Positions 23,873 to 32,892 are shown, numbered from the stretch's first letter. The stretch is 40,922 bases of DNA from Gemmatimonadota bacterium (GCA_020350425.1 CP070716.1:2209369-2250290), one strand, 5' to 3'. Numbers and translations: made by a program. Notes: generated from the letters alone by a model not told the origin.

Positions 23873-24665
23873 CGAACACCCCCGCAGGGAAGATCGCGCG
23901 GGCGTTGCCGCCACGGATCAGGTTCAGGTCGTCTTCGTGCAGCCCCAGGGACTCGAGGTACCGCAGTTTGCCCCATCCGGTGCCCATGGTGACGTCGGTC
24001 CCCCACACCAGCTGCGCTGGTCCGACCGTCTCCAGCGCCTGATGCACCATGTCGGTGTCGACCCCGGAGCCCGAGAGGTCGATCCAGATGTTGCCACGAC
24101 CCTGCACCACCCGCAGTGTGTGACTCCAGTCGCCGCCCCCACCGAGGTGCGCCAGAATGAACTGGGTGCCGGGGTGGCGATCCGCCAGCTCGGCGAGCTC
24201 CACGGCGTCCGACGCCTCCTGGCCCGGCCAATCCCGACGCCGGTGCTGCCACACGTGCTGGAGCACGGGCACGCCCCACTCCATGGCGGCCTCGGCGAGG
24301 GGATCGAGCAGCGGGTCGTTGGCGCGGCGACTCGCCGCCAGCTTGATGCCGACCATGCCGGCCTCGAGACGGCACGTCACTTCGTCGAGCGCGTGCTCGG
24401 CGTAGTTGGGGTTCACGACGCAGTATCCGAACACCCTGCCGGGGTGCGCGCGCTGCAACTCCAACATGGCTTCGTTGGCATGCGTCACGTCGCCGGGGGA
24501 CGGGAAGTAGGTGGGCGAGCGGTGCCCCCAACTCCCCAGGATGGACGCCACGTGCGCGGTGATTCCCATGCGCTCCCCCGCCGCCAGCCGCCTCGCGTTC
24601 ACGTCACGCCAGTCCCCGCGTCCCGAGCGCTCCGTGAAGAAGTGGGCGTGCACGTCGATCAACAC
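23859..24665 (-). CDS. Amidohydrolase 2 family metal-dependent hydrolase
   Basis: The product has 268 residues from ATG 24665, overlapping the aminotransferase gene by 7 bases. The N-terminus MLIDVHAHFF carries the His-x-His metal site. Later elements fit the family: GRVFGYCVVNPNY, MVGIKLAASRRAND, VPVLQHVWQHR, QFILAHLGGGGDW with a metal or substrate histidine, and VWGTDVTMGTG with the C-terminal catalytic aspartate, then IRGGNARAIF. Members hydrolyse lactones, decarboxylate, or cleave C-C bonds in acidic sugars and aromatic acids. The operon suggests a sugar-derived acid or lactone as substrate, which is inference. Confidence 0.82.
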   Translation of the reverse strand: MLIDVHAHFFTERSGRGDWRDVNARRLAAGERMGITAHVASILGSWGHRSPTYFPSPGDVTHANEAMLELQRAHPGRVFGYCVVNPNYAEHALDEVTCRLEAGMVGIKLAASRRANDPLLDPLAEAAMEWGVPVLQHVWQHRRRDWPGQEASDAVELAELADRHPGTQFILAHLGGGGDWSHTLRVVQGRGNIWIDLSGSGVDTDMVHQALETVGPAQLVWGTDVTMGTGWGKLRYLESLGLHEDDLNLIRGGNARAIFPAGVFDGGD

Positions 24666-25813
24666 GTGCGGGCCACCTCCACCATGACGTCGCCCAGCCG
24701 CTCCGTCACCATCTCGATCTCCTCGTCGCCGTGCGCCAGCGACACGAAGTTGTAGGCGTTTCGCTTGAACAGCAGACCGCGCCGCGCCGCCTCACGCGCG
24801 ACCCGGCACGACAGCGCTTCGGTCGCGAAGTCCAGGTAGCACATCTGCGGCAGGCCGCGCACGCCACCAACAAGCTCGGGGTGCGCATCGGCCAACTGCT
24901 CGAGCACGCGATAGAACCGGATCCCGACGCGCTCCAGGTGCTCGAGCACGGGCTCGCGCGCATACGTCTCGAGCACGGCGCGGGCGGCCGCCAGGCTCAC
25001 GTACTCGGTCGCGAGCGTCGAAGAGATCCACGTGCGGGTCGCCGCCTCCATCACCTCGCGCGCGCCGCACACGGCGGCAATGGGCAGGCCGTTGCCGAGC
25101 GCCTTGCCGACCACGGTGAGATCCGGGACCACACCGCTGCGCTCCGCCATCCCGCCGGCGGCCACGCGGAACGCCGTCTTGATCTCGTCGAACACGAGCA
25201 GCGCACCGTGCCGCCTCGCTTCGCGGCTCGCGGTCGCGAGCCACTCCTCGCTGGGGGGGGCGCTCACCACCGGTTCGAGCACCACGGCCGCCACCGGCTG
25301 GAACGCCTCGAGCGTGGCGGTCAGCGCCGCCGGGTCGTCGAAGGCCACCTCGCGCCGCAGTCCGCGGACCGCCTTCGGCACACCCGCCTCCTCCGCACAC
25401 CAGTCGAGCCATCCGTGATACCCGCAGGTGAGCACACGCTCGCGGCCCGTCACGACCCGCGCCAGACGCACGGCTGCCGCCACGGCCTCGGCACCGGTCT
25501 TCAGGAATCGCACCGCCTCGGCGCCGCGGATCACGGCGCAGAGGCGCTCGGCGACCTCGGCTTCGAGCGCCGGCGCCAGCGAGCCCACCACACCGTCGCG
25601 CGCCGCTCGCTCCACCGCCTCGACCACCGCCGGGTGTCCGTATCCCAGCGCCACCGCCCCCAGGGCCATCGCCGTGTCGAGGTACTCCGCCCCCCGGTCG
25701 TCCCACAGGCGACACCCGGCCGCCCGAACCATCCGCCCGGGGACATCGGCAGACACACCGAACAGGGCGTCGGGGCGCTTGCTGCCCGTCGAGGTGAAGC
25801 CCGGGACCGTCAT
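24659..25813 (-). CDS. Class III PLP-dependent aminotransferase (glutamate-1-semialdehyde aminomutase-like)
   Basis: The product has 384 residues from ATG 25813, overlapping the methyltransferase stop as ATGA. Class III features are present: LWDDRGAEYLDTAMALGAVA, GAEAVRFLKTGAEAVAAAVR, the CGYHGWLDW loop that stacks on PLP, LLVFDEIKTAFR with the PLP-contacting Asp, and VVGKALGNGLPIAAVCG with the Schiff-base lysine. The family core is shorter than usual at both ends. True hemL is normally near heme genes; here the neighbours are sugar and glycan genes, so it more likely aminates or deaminates a sugar or sugar acid. Cys-rich loop YHGWLDWCAEEAG is unusual. Confidence 0.85.
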   Translation of the reverse strand: MTVPGFTSTGSKRPDALFGVSADVPGRMVRAAGCRLWDDRGAEYLDTAMALGAVALGYGHPAVVEAVERAARDGVVGSLAPALEAEVAERLCAVIRGAEAVRFLKTGAEAVAAAVRLARVVTGRERVLTCGYHGWLDWCAEEAGVPKAVRGLRREVAFDDPAALTATLEAFQPVAAVVLEPVVSAPPSEEWLATASREARRHGALLVFDEIKTAFRVAAGGMAERSGVVPDLTVVGKALGNGLPIAAVCGAREVMEAATRTWISSTLATEYVSLAAARAVLETYAREPVLEHLERVGIRFYRVLEQLADAHPELVGGVRGLPQMCYLDFATEALSCRVAREAARRGLLFKRNAYNFVSLAHGDEEIEMVTERLGDVMVEVARTC

Positions 25814-26535
25814 CTGAGCCCCATGCGCTCGAGGTAGCGCACCACCTCGATGCACATGGCCCGCAACAGGGCGGCCTCCCGCCCGTCCATCGGGGTGCGG
25901 TGCACGACTTCCCGCACAGTGCGCATGATGCTGGCGGGGTTTCGCGTCTTGAAGAACTCGATCGCGCCCAGCGCCTCCTCCGCGTCGCGGAAGAGCAGCT
26001 CCAACTGCTCCGCCGTGGCGGGCGCGGCGCTTCGACGTGGCACCTTGAAGGGCGCCACCCCGCGCGCCAGGTACAGCTCGTAGGCCATCAGCGTGAACGC
26101 CTGCGCCAGATTGAGCGCTCCGTACTCCGGGTTGGTCGGGATCGCGATGCTGCGGTGGCAGCGGTCCAGCTCCTCGTTGGTGAGGCCGCGGTCTTCGGGC
26201 CCGAGCAGCAGCGCCGCCTGGCCTTCGTCGGCACGCGCCAGCAGCTCGGGCGCGATCTCCCGCGGTCGCTGCATGTTCCGCTTGGCGGTCCGCGCGCGGG
26301 CCGTCATGCCGGCGACGTACGTGCAGTCGGCCAGCGCCGCATCGAGGTCGTCGTAGCGCTGCACGCGCCTGAGCAGGTCGCCGGACTTGTGGGCGATGCC
26401 CTCGATGCGGCGCGCGTCATACTCCTCGGGCGCCACCAGCCGCAGGTCCCGGAGCTCGAAGTTCTTCATCGCCCGCACCACGCCCGCGATGTTCACCAGG
26501 TCCTGCGTTCGCACCAGCACGACGGCCAGCCTCAC
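25810..26535 (-). CDS. TrmH/SpoU-family RNA methyltransferase (TrmJ-like)
   Basis: The product has 241 residues from GTG 26535, which overlaps the heparinase-gene stop as GTGA and follows GGAGG by 4 bases; longer forms are unlikely. The three SPOUT motifs are clear: NIAGVVRAMKNFELRDLRLV near the start, LLLGPEDRGLTNEEL, and IPTNPEYGALNLAQAFTLMA forming the knotted SAM site. The C-terminal helical extension (EQLELLFRDAEEALGAIEFF) is like TrmJ, which 2'-O-methylates tRNA position 32. A housekeeping RNA enzyme inside a catabolic operon is odd; the precise coupling suggests it is not accidental. Confidence 0.88.
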   Translation of the reverse strand: MRLAVVLVRTQDLVNIAGVVRAMKNFELRDLRLVAPEEYDARRIEGIAHKSGDLLRRVQRYDDLDAALADCTYVAGMTARARTAKRNMQRPREIAPELLARADEGQAALLLGPEDRGLTNEELDRCHRSIAIPTNPEYGALNLAQAFTLMAYELYLARGVAPFKVPRRSAAPATAEQLELLFRDAEEALGAIEFFKTRNPASIMRTVREVVHRTPMDGREAALLRAMCIEVVRYLERMGLR

Positions 26536-29294
26536 GACACCTCCGCCGTGACGGCGGTGGCCGGCGACTCGCGGTCGCCCCGCAGGTACACCCACCCCGC
26601 TCCTCCCGACAGCGCGAGTTGGCCCGCGCGGCGCTCACGCCCCGGATACATTTCGTTGATCACGAAGTTGACCGGCAGGCGGTCTCCCGCTCGGAGTGGC
26701 CGTCCCACGTCCACCGTCACGACGACGGCGTATCCCCCGGGGGTTCGCGCCCAGCGTCCCGTGCACCGAACCGCGTCGGCCGCCGTCCCCGGGACCGCAC
26801 GAATCCGCACATCGCCCGACCGCGGATCGGGCACCGCCACGTATCCCGCCCACCCCTCACCACCGAGATAACACTGCACGCCATCGGCGTGGATGTCCTC
26901 CGCCTCGTTGTCGAGACCGAGCTCCGGGGCCGAGGCATCGCGCAGCGCGAGCGGCTCCTTGGTCACATCCGCGGCAAAACACACCCTCGAATCTACGCCG
27001 AACACCGCCACGCGCGCCGCGAACGGCCCGGCCGCTCCGTAGGGGGATTCCGACCGACGGTAGTGCGGCTCCCCGAGTCGCACGACCGCGCCGCGCGGCA
27101 CCGCACGCCGCCACGCCTGGGGCGCCGGCACCTCGCGCAGCAGCGGACATGGGATGACCGGGCGCGGCGCGGCGCGCTCCGCGGGCGGAGCCGGCGGGTC
27201 GCCGCGCACCCCGGCGAGCGTGTGGGTGGTGCCGTCCGCCTCGCGCAGTCGCACGCCACCTGGCGTGAACTCGAAGCGATCGACGGCTCCGTCGCCCCGG
27301 ACGACGGTGACCACGGCTCCGTCCACCACGACCGCCATAACCGTCGCGGCGCGGAGCGCGTAGCACTGCACCCACCGGCCCGCCCCAGCCGCGCGCCGCA
27401 CCAGGAACCGCAGCGGCGCGCCATCGGCGAAGTACATGTCGGGTGGTCCGGGCGCGAGGGCCGTGAACACCGTCTCGTTCGGGCGAGGCGCGAGCCGCAG
27501 CTCGCACGCCTGCGCGGCGCCGCCGCATGCGAGGGCTCCGAGCGGCGAGTCCAGCACGCTCATTCCCTCGAGCACGTCGTACCCGTGCTCGTGACCGGCG
27601 GTGGAGCGGACCGGCAGCGGAGGTTCTTCCGTGGCACCGCTGGGCGCGTCGACGGCGAAGCCGCCGAGAGCATGAACGGGGAGATCCACCACGACGTCCG
27701 GCGGCGCGTCGACATGCACCACGTCGAGCACGTACTCCGGTCCGACCACGACGGCTCGCTCGACCGCCGTGCCCTCGCCCACCAGGCCGCGTGCCCACGC
27801 TCGACACCACGACCAGCGCTCACCCGCCACGAAGGCGCTGCACCACCCGTGGCGCGCGAGCTGGCCGACCCCGGCGCGCCCGGGCGCATTGTGCGCCAGG
27901 GCGGAGCGGTACCAGTGCAGCGAGGGCGACACGTACGATCCCGTCCCGAAGTCGGCCAGCACGTGCTCGCCGGCAAAGAGCGAGAGGTGCAGCAGATCGG
28001 GATGCCCGTGGCCCCCCGGCGCGCCACCGCACTCGAGGCTGACGTACCGGTCACCGGGCCCGCGCAGCACGGCGAGGCCGTGCCCGGCGATGAGCTTGGA
28101 GCTGGGCGCCCACGCCGCATCGTCCCTCGGCGGCTCCGGCGCCATCCAGCACAGCGCCTTCCAGCCAAGCTGCGCTCGCGAGAAGCGCTCCGGCGGCCGG
28201 TTCTGCTCCTGCTCGGCGATGGCGCTCAGGCCCGGGTCCTCACCCGGCGGCGCGTCGGCGTGGTAGATCGCTGCCAGGAGGGCCTCGAGCCGCTGGTCGC
28301 CGACGCGAGCACGCCCGACCTCCCACAGCTCCGCGAAGCGGCGCTGCACGACGCTCACGCCGAACGGCGCGTCGCCGCGCGCCGGCAGCGTCAGGTCGGG
28401 GAGCAGCGTGTCCAGGGGCGCCAGGTACATGCTCCGCAGCCTCGGCCCGACCCGTTCATCGGCGTACAAGTCGATCCCGGCGGTCTGCAGCAGCTCCCCA
28501 GCAAGGAGGAAACCGCGCAGCGCGAAGAAGTGGTAGTTCTCCCCCTCGAACCAGAGCCCCTCCGGTGAGACGCCGCGCCAGAGCTGTGCCGCGAGCCCGT
28601 GCGGGCCGGCGACCGCCCGCTCGACCAGCCGGTCGTCGCCGAGCCACGCTCCGGCCGCCACCAGCGCCGCGTTGTTCCACACCTGTCGGTTGGACCATCC
28701 CTCGTCGAACGACGCGATCAGCTGCGCAGACTCCCGCACCACATCGTCCAGCGTCCCGCGGATCCCGGCAACCAGCTCCGGGCGCGACAGCATGGCGGCG
28801 ATCAACAGCTGCGCGAGCCAGATGGACTCCAGGTACGTGGAGAAGAAGAGATGCGTGGGCCCCAGCACGTTGTCGCGGTTGGGAACGGACGGATAGACCC
28901 GGGCATAGGCCGCGAGCACCTCGCCCGCCTTGCGCTGCAACCGGTCATCGTCATCGAGCGCTCCCAACAGCGCCAGGTGAATAGCGCGCTCCGAAAGCCA
29001 CAGGTGGTAGCGCCAGACCCAGGCCTGGTCGTGACGCTCTCCCTCGTGCTCCCTGCCGCAGCGCGGGCAGCGGTGCCGCCGGGGGTGGAGCGGATGAAAA
29101 TCGAGGCGGGTCCCGTCGCTGGAACACACCCCGCCATCCCGGGTGAGGCGGGGCTTCACGGTCGGCACGGAGAGTGGACGGTCGAGCAACGGGTCCAGCA
29201 GGCTCCGTAACCTGCGAGCCAGACCCCGCAGCGTCGCGGAGCCACGAATGGCCTCGCGGCGGGCTGCGAGATCGTCAGGTGAGCGGGGCAGCAT
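26532..29294 (-). CDS. Heparinase II/III-like polysaccharide lyase with C-terminal carbohydrate-binding-like domain
   Basis: The product has 920 residues from ATG 29294, directly preceded by GGGAGG and overlapping the kinase gene by 20 bases. The N-terminal alginate-lyase-like (alpha/alpha) domain has the Cys-containing entry motif HRCPRCGREHEGE and then AWVWRYHLWLSERAIHLALL, LESIWLAQLLIAA, NRQVWNNAALVAAGAWLGD and EGENYHFFALRGFLLAGELL. The heparinase II/III domain follows with LECGGAPGGHGHPDLLHLSL and VLADFGTGSYVSPSLHWYRS. The last about 200 residues (EDIHADGVQCYLGGEGW, VTVDVGRPLRAGD, LPVNFVINEMYPG) resemble a CBM9/DOMON-type beta-sandwich. Lyases of this family split uronate-containing chains. 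There is no signal peptide, so it may act on imported oligosaccharides. Confidence 0.87.
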   Translation of the reverse strand: MLPRSPDDLAARREAIRGSATLRGLARRLRSLLDPLLDRPLSVPTVKPRLTRDGGVCSSDGTRLDFHPLHPRRHRCPRCGREHEGERHDQAWVWRYHLWLSERAIHLALLGALDDDDRLQRKAGEVLAAYARVYPSVPNRDNVLGPTHLFFSTYLESIWLAQLLIAAMLSRPELVAGIRGTLDDVVRESAQLIASFDEGWSNRQVWNNAALVAAGAWLGDDRLVERAVAGPHGLAAQLWRGVSPEGLWFEGENYHFFALRGFLLAGELLQTAGIDLYADERVGPRLRSMYLAPLDTLLPDLTLPARGDAPFGVSVVQRRFAELWEVGRARVGDQRLEALLAAIYHADAPPGEDPGLSAIAEQEQNRPPERFSRAQLGWKALCWMAPEPPRDDAAWAPSSKLIAGHGLAVLRGPGDRYVSLECGGAPGGHGHPDLLHLSLFAGEHVLADFGTGSYVSPSLHWYRSALAHNAPGRAGVGQLARHGWCSAFVAGERWSWCRAWARGLVGEGTAVERAVVVGPEYVLDVVHVDAPPDVVVDLPVHALGGFAVDAPSGATEEPPLPVRSTAGHEHGYDVLEGMSVLDSPLGALACGGAAQACELRLAPRPNETVFTALAPGPPDMYFADGAPLRFLVRRAAGAGRWVQCYALRAATVMAVVVDGAVVTVVRGDGAVDRFEFTPGGVRLREADGTTHTLAGVRGDPPAPPAERAAPRPVIPCPLLREVPAPQAWRRAVPRGAVVRLGEPHYRRSESPYGAAGPFAARVAVFGVDSRVCFAADVTKEPLALRDASAPELGLDNEAEDIHADGVQCYLGGEGWAGYVAVPDPRSGDVRIRAVPGTAADAVRCTGRWARTPGGYAVVVTVDVGRPLRAGDRLPVNFVINEMYPGRERRAGQLALSGGAGWVYLRGDRESPATAVTAEVS

Positions 29295-30312
29295 CCTCCC
29301 GCTCCCACACGGCGACCCCCTCGAAGGCGAACCCGGCTGGCAGGACCTCGCCCCCGGCGGCCTCCACGGCGGCGGCCACGGCCCCGCGGCGTCCCGCCGG
29401 ACCGAGCAGCATCATGCACCCCCCCGCGCCCGCTCCCGTCGCCTTGGCACCCCAGGCACCGGCGGCCAACGCCGCCTGCTCAATGGCGCCGCTCCTCGGA
29501 GTCGCGATGGTGGGATCGAGCCGCTGCTGCTGCTTCCAATTCTCCGCCATAACGCCCGCGAGCCGGTGCCAGTCGCCCTGCTCGATCGCATCGGCCGCCG
29601 GGGCTGCGAGCGCGCGAATGCGGTGCAGCGCATCGGTCACCTCCCCGTCACCCTCGCCGTACGCCTGCCACACCCTCGCGTGTGTGGCGGACGAGAAGTG
29701 CGAGTGCCCCGTGTACACCAGCACCAGATGCCTCTCGAGCTCGCGCGCCGCCTCCTCGCTCACGGGCAGTCGCCGCGCCCGCACGCCGTCGGCCGCGAAG
29801 GACAGCTCGTGAAAACCACCGAGCGCGGCGGCGTACTGATCCTGGCGTCCACCCAGGAGCCCGAGCTCCTGTGTCTCGAGCTGGAAACCCATCTCCGCCA
29901 GCTCTTCGGCGTCGTACGGCTCCTGCCGGCACCGCGCCAGCCCCGCGAGGAGCCCGACGTCGAGCGCCCCGGAGCCACCCAAGCCCGATCCGCCCGGCGC
30001 GTCGGAGCGGGATAGCACCTCGATGCCCCCTGTCACCGGCAGCATGTTCAGGGCCGCCTTGTGGAGATCCAGCTGCCCGTCGTACGCGATGGCGCCCGAC
30101 GAGCGGAGCGTGACATGTTCCTTGAGGTCTTCCGCGTGCAGCACGATGCGCCGGGCCTGGGAGCCCTTCGCCGGCAACAGGAAATCCACATGCACGTGCA
30201 GGGTGACCGCGGCGTTGACCACGGCCCCGCCTTCCGTGTCGGCGTACACCGGCACGTCGGTCCAGCCTCCCGCGAAGTCGACACGCAGCGGAGCGCGGGT
30301 GTGCACGCTCAC
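29275..30312 (-). CDS. GHMP-family sugar kinase (heptose-7-phosphate/fucokinase-like)
   Basis: The product has 345 residues from GTG 30312, which overlaps the solute-binding protein stop as GTGA; longer forms read into that gene. Motif 1, RAPLRVDFAGGWTDVPVYAD, is the form seen in D-glycero-manno-heptose 7-phosphate kinase and L-fucokinase. The ATP loop is SDAPGGSGLGGSGALDVG (about 104-121), and motif 3 is KATGAGAGGCMMLLG near 292. LGLLGGRQDQYAAALGGFHE carries the catalytic-aspartate segment. It would phosphorylate a sugar at an anomeric or primary hydroxyl. No heptose or LPS gene is adjacent, so a sugar released by the glycan operon is a better guess. Confidence 0.87.
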   Translation of the reverse strand: MSVHTRAPLRVDFAGGWTDVPVYADTEGGAVVNAAVTLHVHVDFLLPAKGSQARRIVLHAEDLKEHVTLRSSGAIAYDGQLDLHKAALNMLPVTGGIEVLSRSDAPGGSGLGGSGALDVGLLAGLARCRQEPYDAEELAEMGFQLETQELGLLGGRQDQYAAALGGFHELSFAADGVRARRLPVSEEAARELERHLVLVYTGHSHFSSATHARVWQAYGEGDGEVTDALHRIRALAAPAADAIEQGDWHRLAGVMAENWKQQQRLDPTIATPRSGAIEQAALAAGAWGAKATGAGAGGCMMLLGPAGRRGAVAAAVEAAGGEVLPAGFAFEGVAVWEREDAAPLT

Positions 30313-31898
30313 GGTTGGCCCCCCTGCTGCCGGATGCGCCACGTCGCGATGCCGGCCAGCTCGCCTCGCAGATCGGGTGGGTCCGCCACGATCCGCCGCG
30401 CCGCGCCCTGAAGGCCGCGGGCGTGGTACAGCCAGGTGGTGGGTTGGTCGGTCGCCAGCACTCGCTGCGCCTCGCGCCACGCGTCGCCCAGCGCGGCTTC
30501 CGACTGCGCGGCTCGTACCGCGGCGGTGGCGGCGTCGAACGCCGGGCTCCGGTAGCCGGCGTAGGCCAGCGGCCCGGCAGCCGCGCCGTCGAAGAGGGCG
30601 CCCACGTACCCCAGGGAGAGATCACCGGGGATCCCCGTGACCAGGGCATCGAAGTCGCGCTCCTCACCCTGCGCGGTGGCGAGAAAGCTGGTCAGCTCGA
30701 GCTGACGGATGGTGACCTCCGCCCCCACCACCGCCAACTGTGCCTGGATCATCTGCTCCAGCGCGTTCTCCCCGCTGCCCACGGTGAGCAGGTCGAAGGC
30801 GAGCCGCCGACCGCCGCGCACACGCACCCCATCGGCGCCCTCCACCCAGCCGGTCGCCTCCAGCAGCGCGCGCGCCGCCACGGGATCATGGGGAATCGTG
30901 GCGACCGCTTCGTGCCACGGGTGCTCCGGCGGCACGGGGCCGTGCGCGACGGTCCCGTACCCGTACAGGAAGGCCCGCACGATGAGCTCCCGGTCGAGCG
31001 CCATGGTAAGGGCCCGGCGCACTTCGGCATCGGTGAACGGCTCGCGCCTGAGGTTCCACACCAGGGCGTACACCAACAGGATGGGGTAGTCGACCACCGC
31101 GAGACGGGGATCCTGCTCCACGAAGGCCGCGTGCGCCGGCGCGATTCCCGCAAAGTCGAGCTCACCCGACGTCAGGGCCGCCAGCTTCGTGGCCGGCTCG
31201 TCGACCACGGCCACGACGAACCGCTCGAGCCCGGGACGTCCCAACGCCGCCGGAAACGTCTCGCTGCGGCGGAACACCCACCGCTGACCGGGCCGGTAAT
31301 CCACGAACACGAAGGGGCCGTTGCCCACGGGTGATGCATTGAACTCCGCACGGCGAATCTCGCCCGGCTCGAGCCGCGCGAAGTGCGCCGCCGGGAGGAT
31401 CGCGAGATCGGTGAGCACGTCGGGAAAGGTAGGCTGGGGCCGATCGAACTGCACGCGAACGGTGAGGGAGTCCACCAGCGTGACCGCGCTCACCGATGCC
31501 AGATCACGTGCTCGCGGGTACGCCACGGCGGGGTGGCGGGCCATCTCTAGGGTCCAGACGACGTCCCGGGCGGTGGTCGGGGCCCCGTCGTGCCAGCGCA
31601 CGTCGGGACGCAGCTCGAAGGTGAGCGCGGTACGGTCATCGCTCCAGCGCCACCGCGCCAGCCGCGGTACGGGGTCGAGCGCCGTATCGTAGGCGGCCAA
31701 GGTCAGGAACAGCACCTGCTTCTGCACCGCCTTGGCCAGGGGATGGACCGCGACCAGCGGATTGATGGACTGCAGATCGGCACCCGACGCGTAGAATACC
31801 GCCTGCTGGCGTCCCGCCCCCCGCTCCACCGTACACGCCGCGACCACGAGCATCAGCAGGCTTGACGCCCAGGCACGCGCCGAGCGAGTGTAGCGCAT
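30309..31898 (-). CDS. Family 5 extracellular solute-binding lipoprotein (oligopeptide/oligosaccharide ABC importer)
   Basis: The product has 529 residues from ATG 31898. A short basic N-terminus, SLLMLVVAAC with lipobox cysteine 22, and a family 5 body follow: LTFELRPDVRWHDGAPTTAR, VVWTLEMARHP, VGNGPFVFVDYRPGQRW, VYALVWNLRREPFTDAEVRR and ALTMALDRELI. It is therefore a lipid-anchored periplasmic receptor of a Dpp/Opp/Nik-type importer, some of which carry oligosaccharides. Its ATG shares bases with the ATG of the divergent permease, so its promoter must lie within that permease gene. It heads a run of seven overlapping minus-strand genes. Longer in-frame starts exist but are antisense to the permease and would bury the signal peptide. 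Confidence 0.88.
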   Translation of the reverse strand: MRYTRSARAWASSLLMLVVAACTVERGAGRQQAVFYASGADLQSINPLVAVHPLAKAVQKQVLFLTLAAYDTALDPVPRLARWRWSDDRTALTFELRPDVRWHDGAPTTARDVVWTLEMARHPAVAYPRARDLASVSAVTLVDSLTVRVQFDRPQPTFPDVLTDLAILPAAHFARLEPGEIRRAEFNASPVGNGPFVFVDYRPGQRWVFRRSETFPAALGRPGLERFVVAVVDEPATKLAALTSGELDFAGIAPAHAAFVEQDPRLAVVDYPILLVYALVWNLRREPFTDAEVRRALTMALDRELIVRAFLYGYGTVAHGPVPPEHPWHEAVATIPHDPVAARALLEATGWVEGADGVRVRGGRRLAFDLLTVGSGENALEQMIQAQLAVVGAEVTIRQLELTSFLATAQGEERDFDALVTGIPGDLSLGYVGALFDGAAAGPLAYAGYRSPAFDAATAAVRAAQSEAALGDAWREAQRVLATDQPTTWLYHARGLQGAARRIVADPPDLRGELAGIATWRIRQQGGQP

Positions 31899-31899
31899 G
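31896..31899. other. Overlapping divergent start codons within GCATGC
   Basis: The minus-strand ATG of the solute-binding lipoprotein (31898-31896) and the plus-strand ATG of the permease (31897-31899) share two bases of CATG in the palindrome GCATGC (31895-31900). Neither start has a clear Shine-Dalgarno site. There is no intergenic DNA between the two operons. Confidence 0.7.
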
Positions 31900-32892
31900 C
31901 TCGGTCGGATCGTTCGGCGTCTCGGCCTCGGGCTCGGCATCGTCTTCGTCGTCGTCACGCTCACGTTCATTCTGATTAGTCTCGCGCCCGGTGATCCCGC
32001 AAGGCTCTGGGTCGGACCGGGGGCCGGCCAGGAGGAGCTCACCGCCGCGCGGCGCGCGCTGGGACTGGACCACCCGCTCCCTCTACGTTACGCAGCCTGG
32101 CTGGCCGATTTCGCCCGCGGCCGCTGGGGCACCAGCATCGCGCAGCAGCGGCCGGTCGCCCGCGTGATCGCCGACGCCCTACCGCACACCCTCGTGCTGT
32201 CGCTGAGCTCCCTGCTGGTGACCTATCTCTTCGGCCTGCTGATCGGCGTCATCCAGGCCATGAAGCGGCGCTCGCTCCTGGATACCGGTCTCACCGTGGG
32301 CACCCTGCTGGTCTACGGCATGCCCGCCTACTGGCTCGCCATCATGCTGGTCCTGGTGTTCGCCTACGGCGCGGCTCGCTTCGACTGGCCGGTGTGGCTG
32401 CAATTCCCCGCCATGGGGGTGGCGGGTCTCGACGCCGACTTTCTCAGCCCTTGGGATAGAGTGGCCGACCGGGCACGGCACCTGGTGCTGCCCCTGGCGA
32501 CCCTCGGGGCGATCGGCGCCGCCGGAACGGCGCGGTTCGTGCGCGGCTCGGTGCTCGACGTCCGGGGCCAGGAGTTCGTGCGCACCGCGCGCGCCAAGGG
32601 ACTGCCTGCCAGCGCGGTGGAGTTGCGGCACGTGCTGCGCAACGCGCTCCTCCCCGTGGTGACGCTGCTCGGCCTCTCCCTGCCCGCCCTGTTCTCCGGC
32701 ACCGTCTTCGTGGAGGTAATCTTCGCCTGGCCCGGCATGGGCCGGGTCATGGTGGATGCGGTCGGGGCGCGCGACTACCCGATCGTCATGGCCACGACGG
32801 CGATCTTCGCCATGCTGGTCGTGCTGGGCAACCTGCTGGCCGACCTGCTCTACGCCGTGGCCGACCCTCGCCTCCGAGGCGAGACACGGTGA
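31897..32892 (+). CDS. ABC transporter permease, DppB/OppB-like
   Basis: The product has 331 residues from ATG 31897. The typical first helix of DppB follows (GRIVRRLGLGLGIVFVVVTL, then TFILISLAPGDPA), with about six transmembrane segments and the EAA loop EFVRTARAKGLPASAVELRH that contacts the ATPase. The later DPPB motif EVIFAWPGMGRVMVDAVGAR is present. It should pair with the DppC-like gene coupled downstream and probably with the divergent solute-binding lipoprotein. No ATPase gene is near, so ATP-binding subunits must be shared from elsewhere. Confidence 0.93.
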   Translation: MLGRIVRRLGLGLGIVFVVVTLTFILISLAPGDPARLWVGPGAGQEELTAARRALGLDHPLPLRYAAWLADFARGRWGTSIAQQRPVARVIADALPHTLVLSLSSLLVTYLFGLLIGVIQAMKRRSLLDTGLTVGTLLVYGMPAYWLAIMLVLVFAYGAARFDWPVWLQFPAMGVAGLDADFLSPWDRVADRARHLVLPLATLGAIGAAGTARFVRGSVLDVRGQEFVRTARAKGLPASAVELRHVLRNALLPVVTLLGLSLPALFSGTVFVEVIFAWPGMGRVMVDAVGARDYPIVMATTAIFAMLVVLGNLLADLLYAVADPRLRGETR

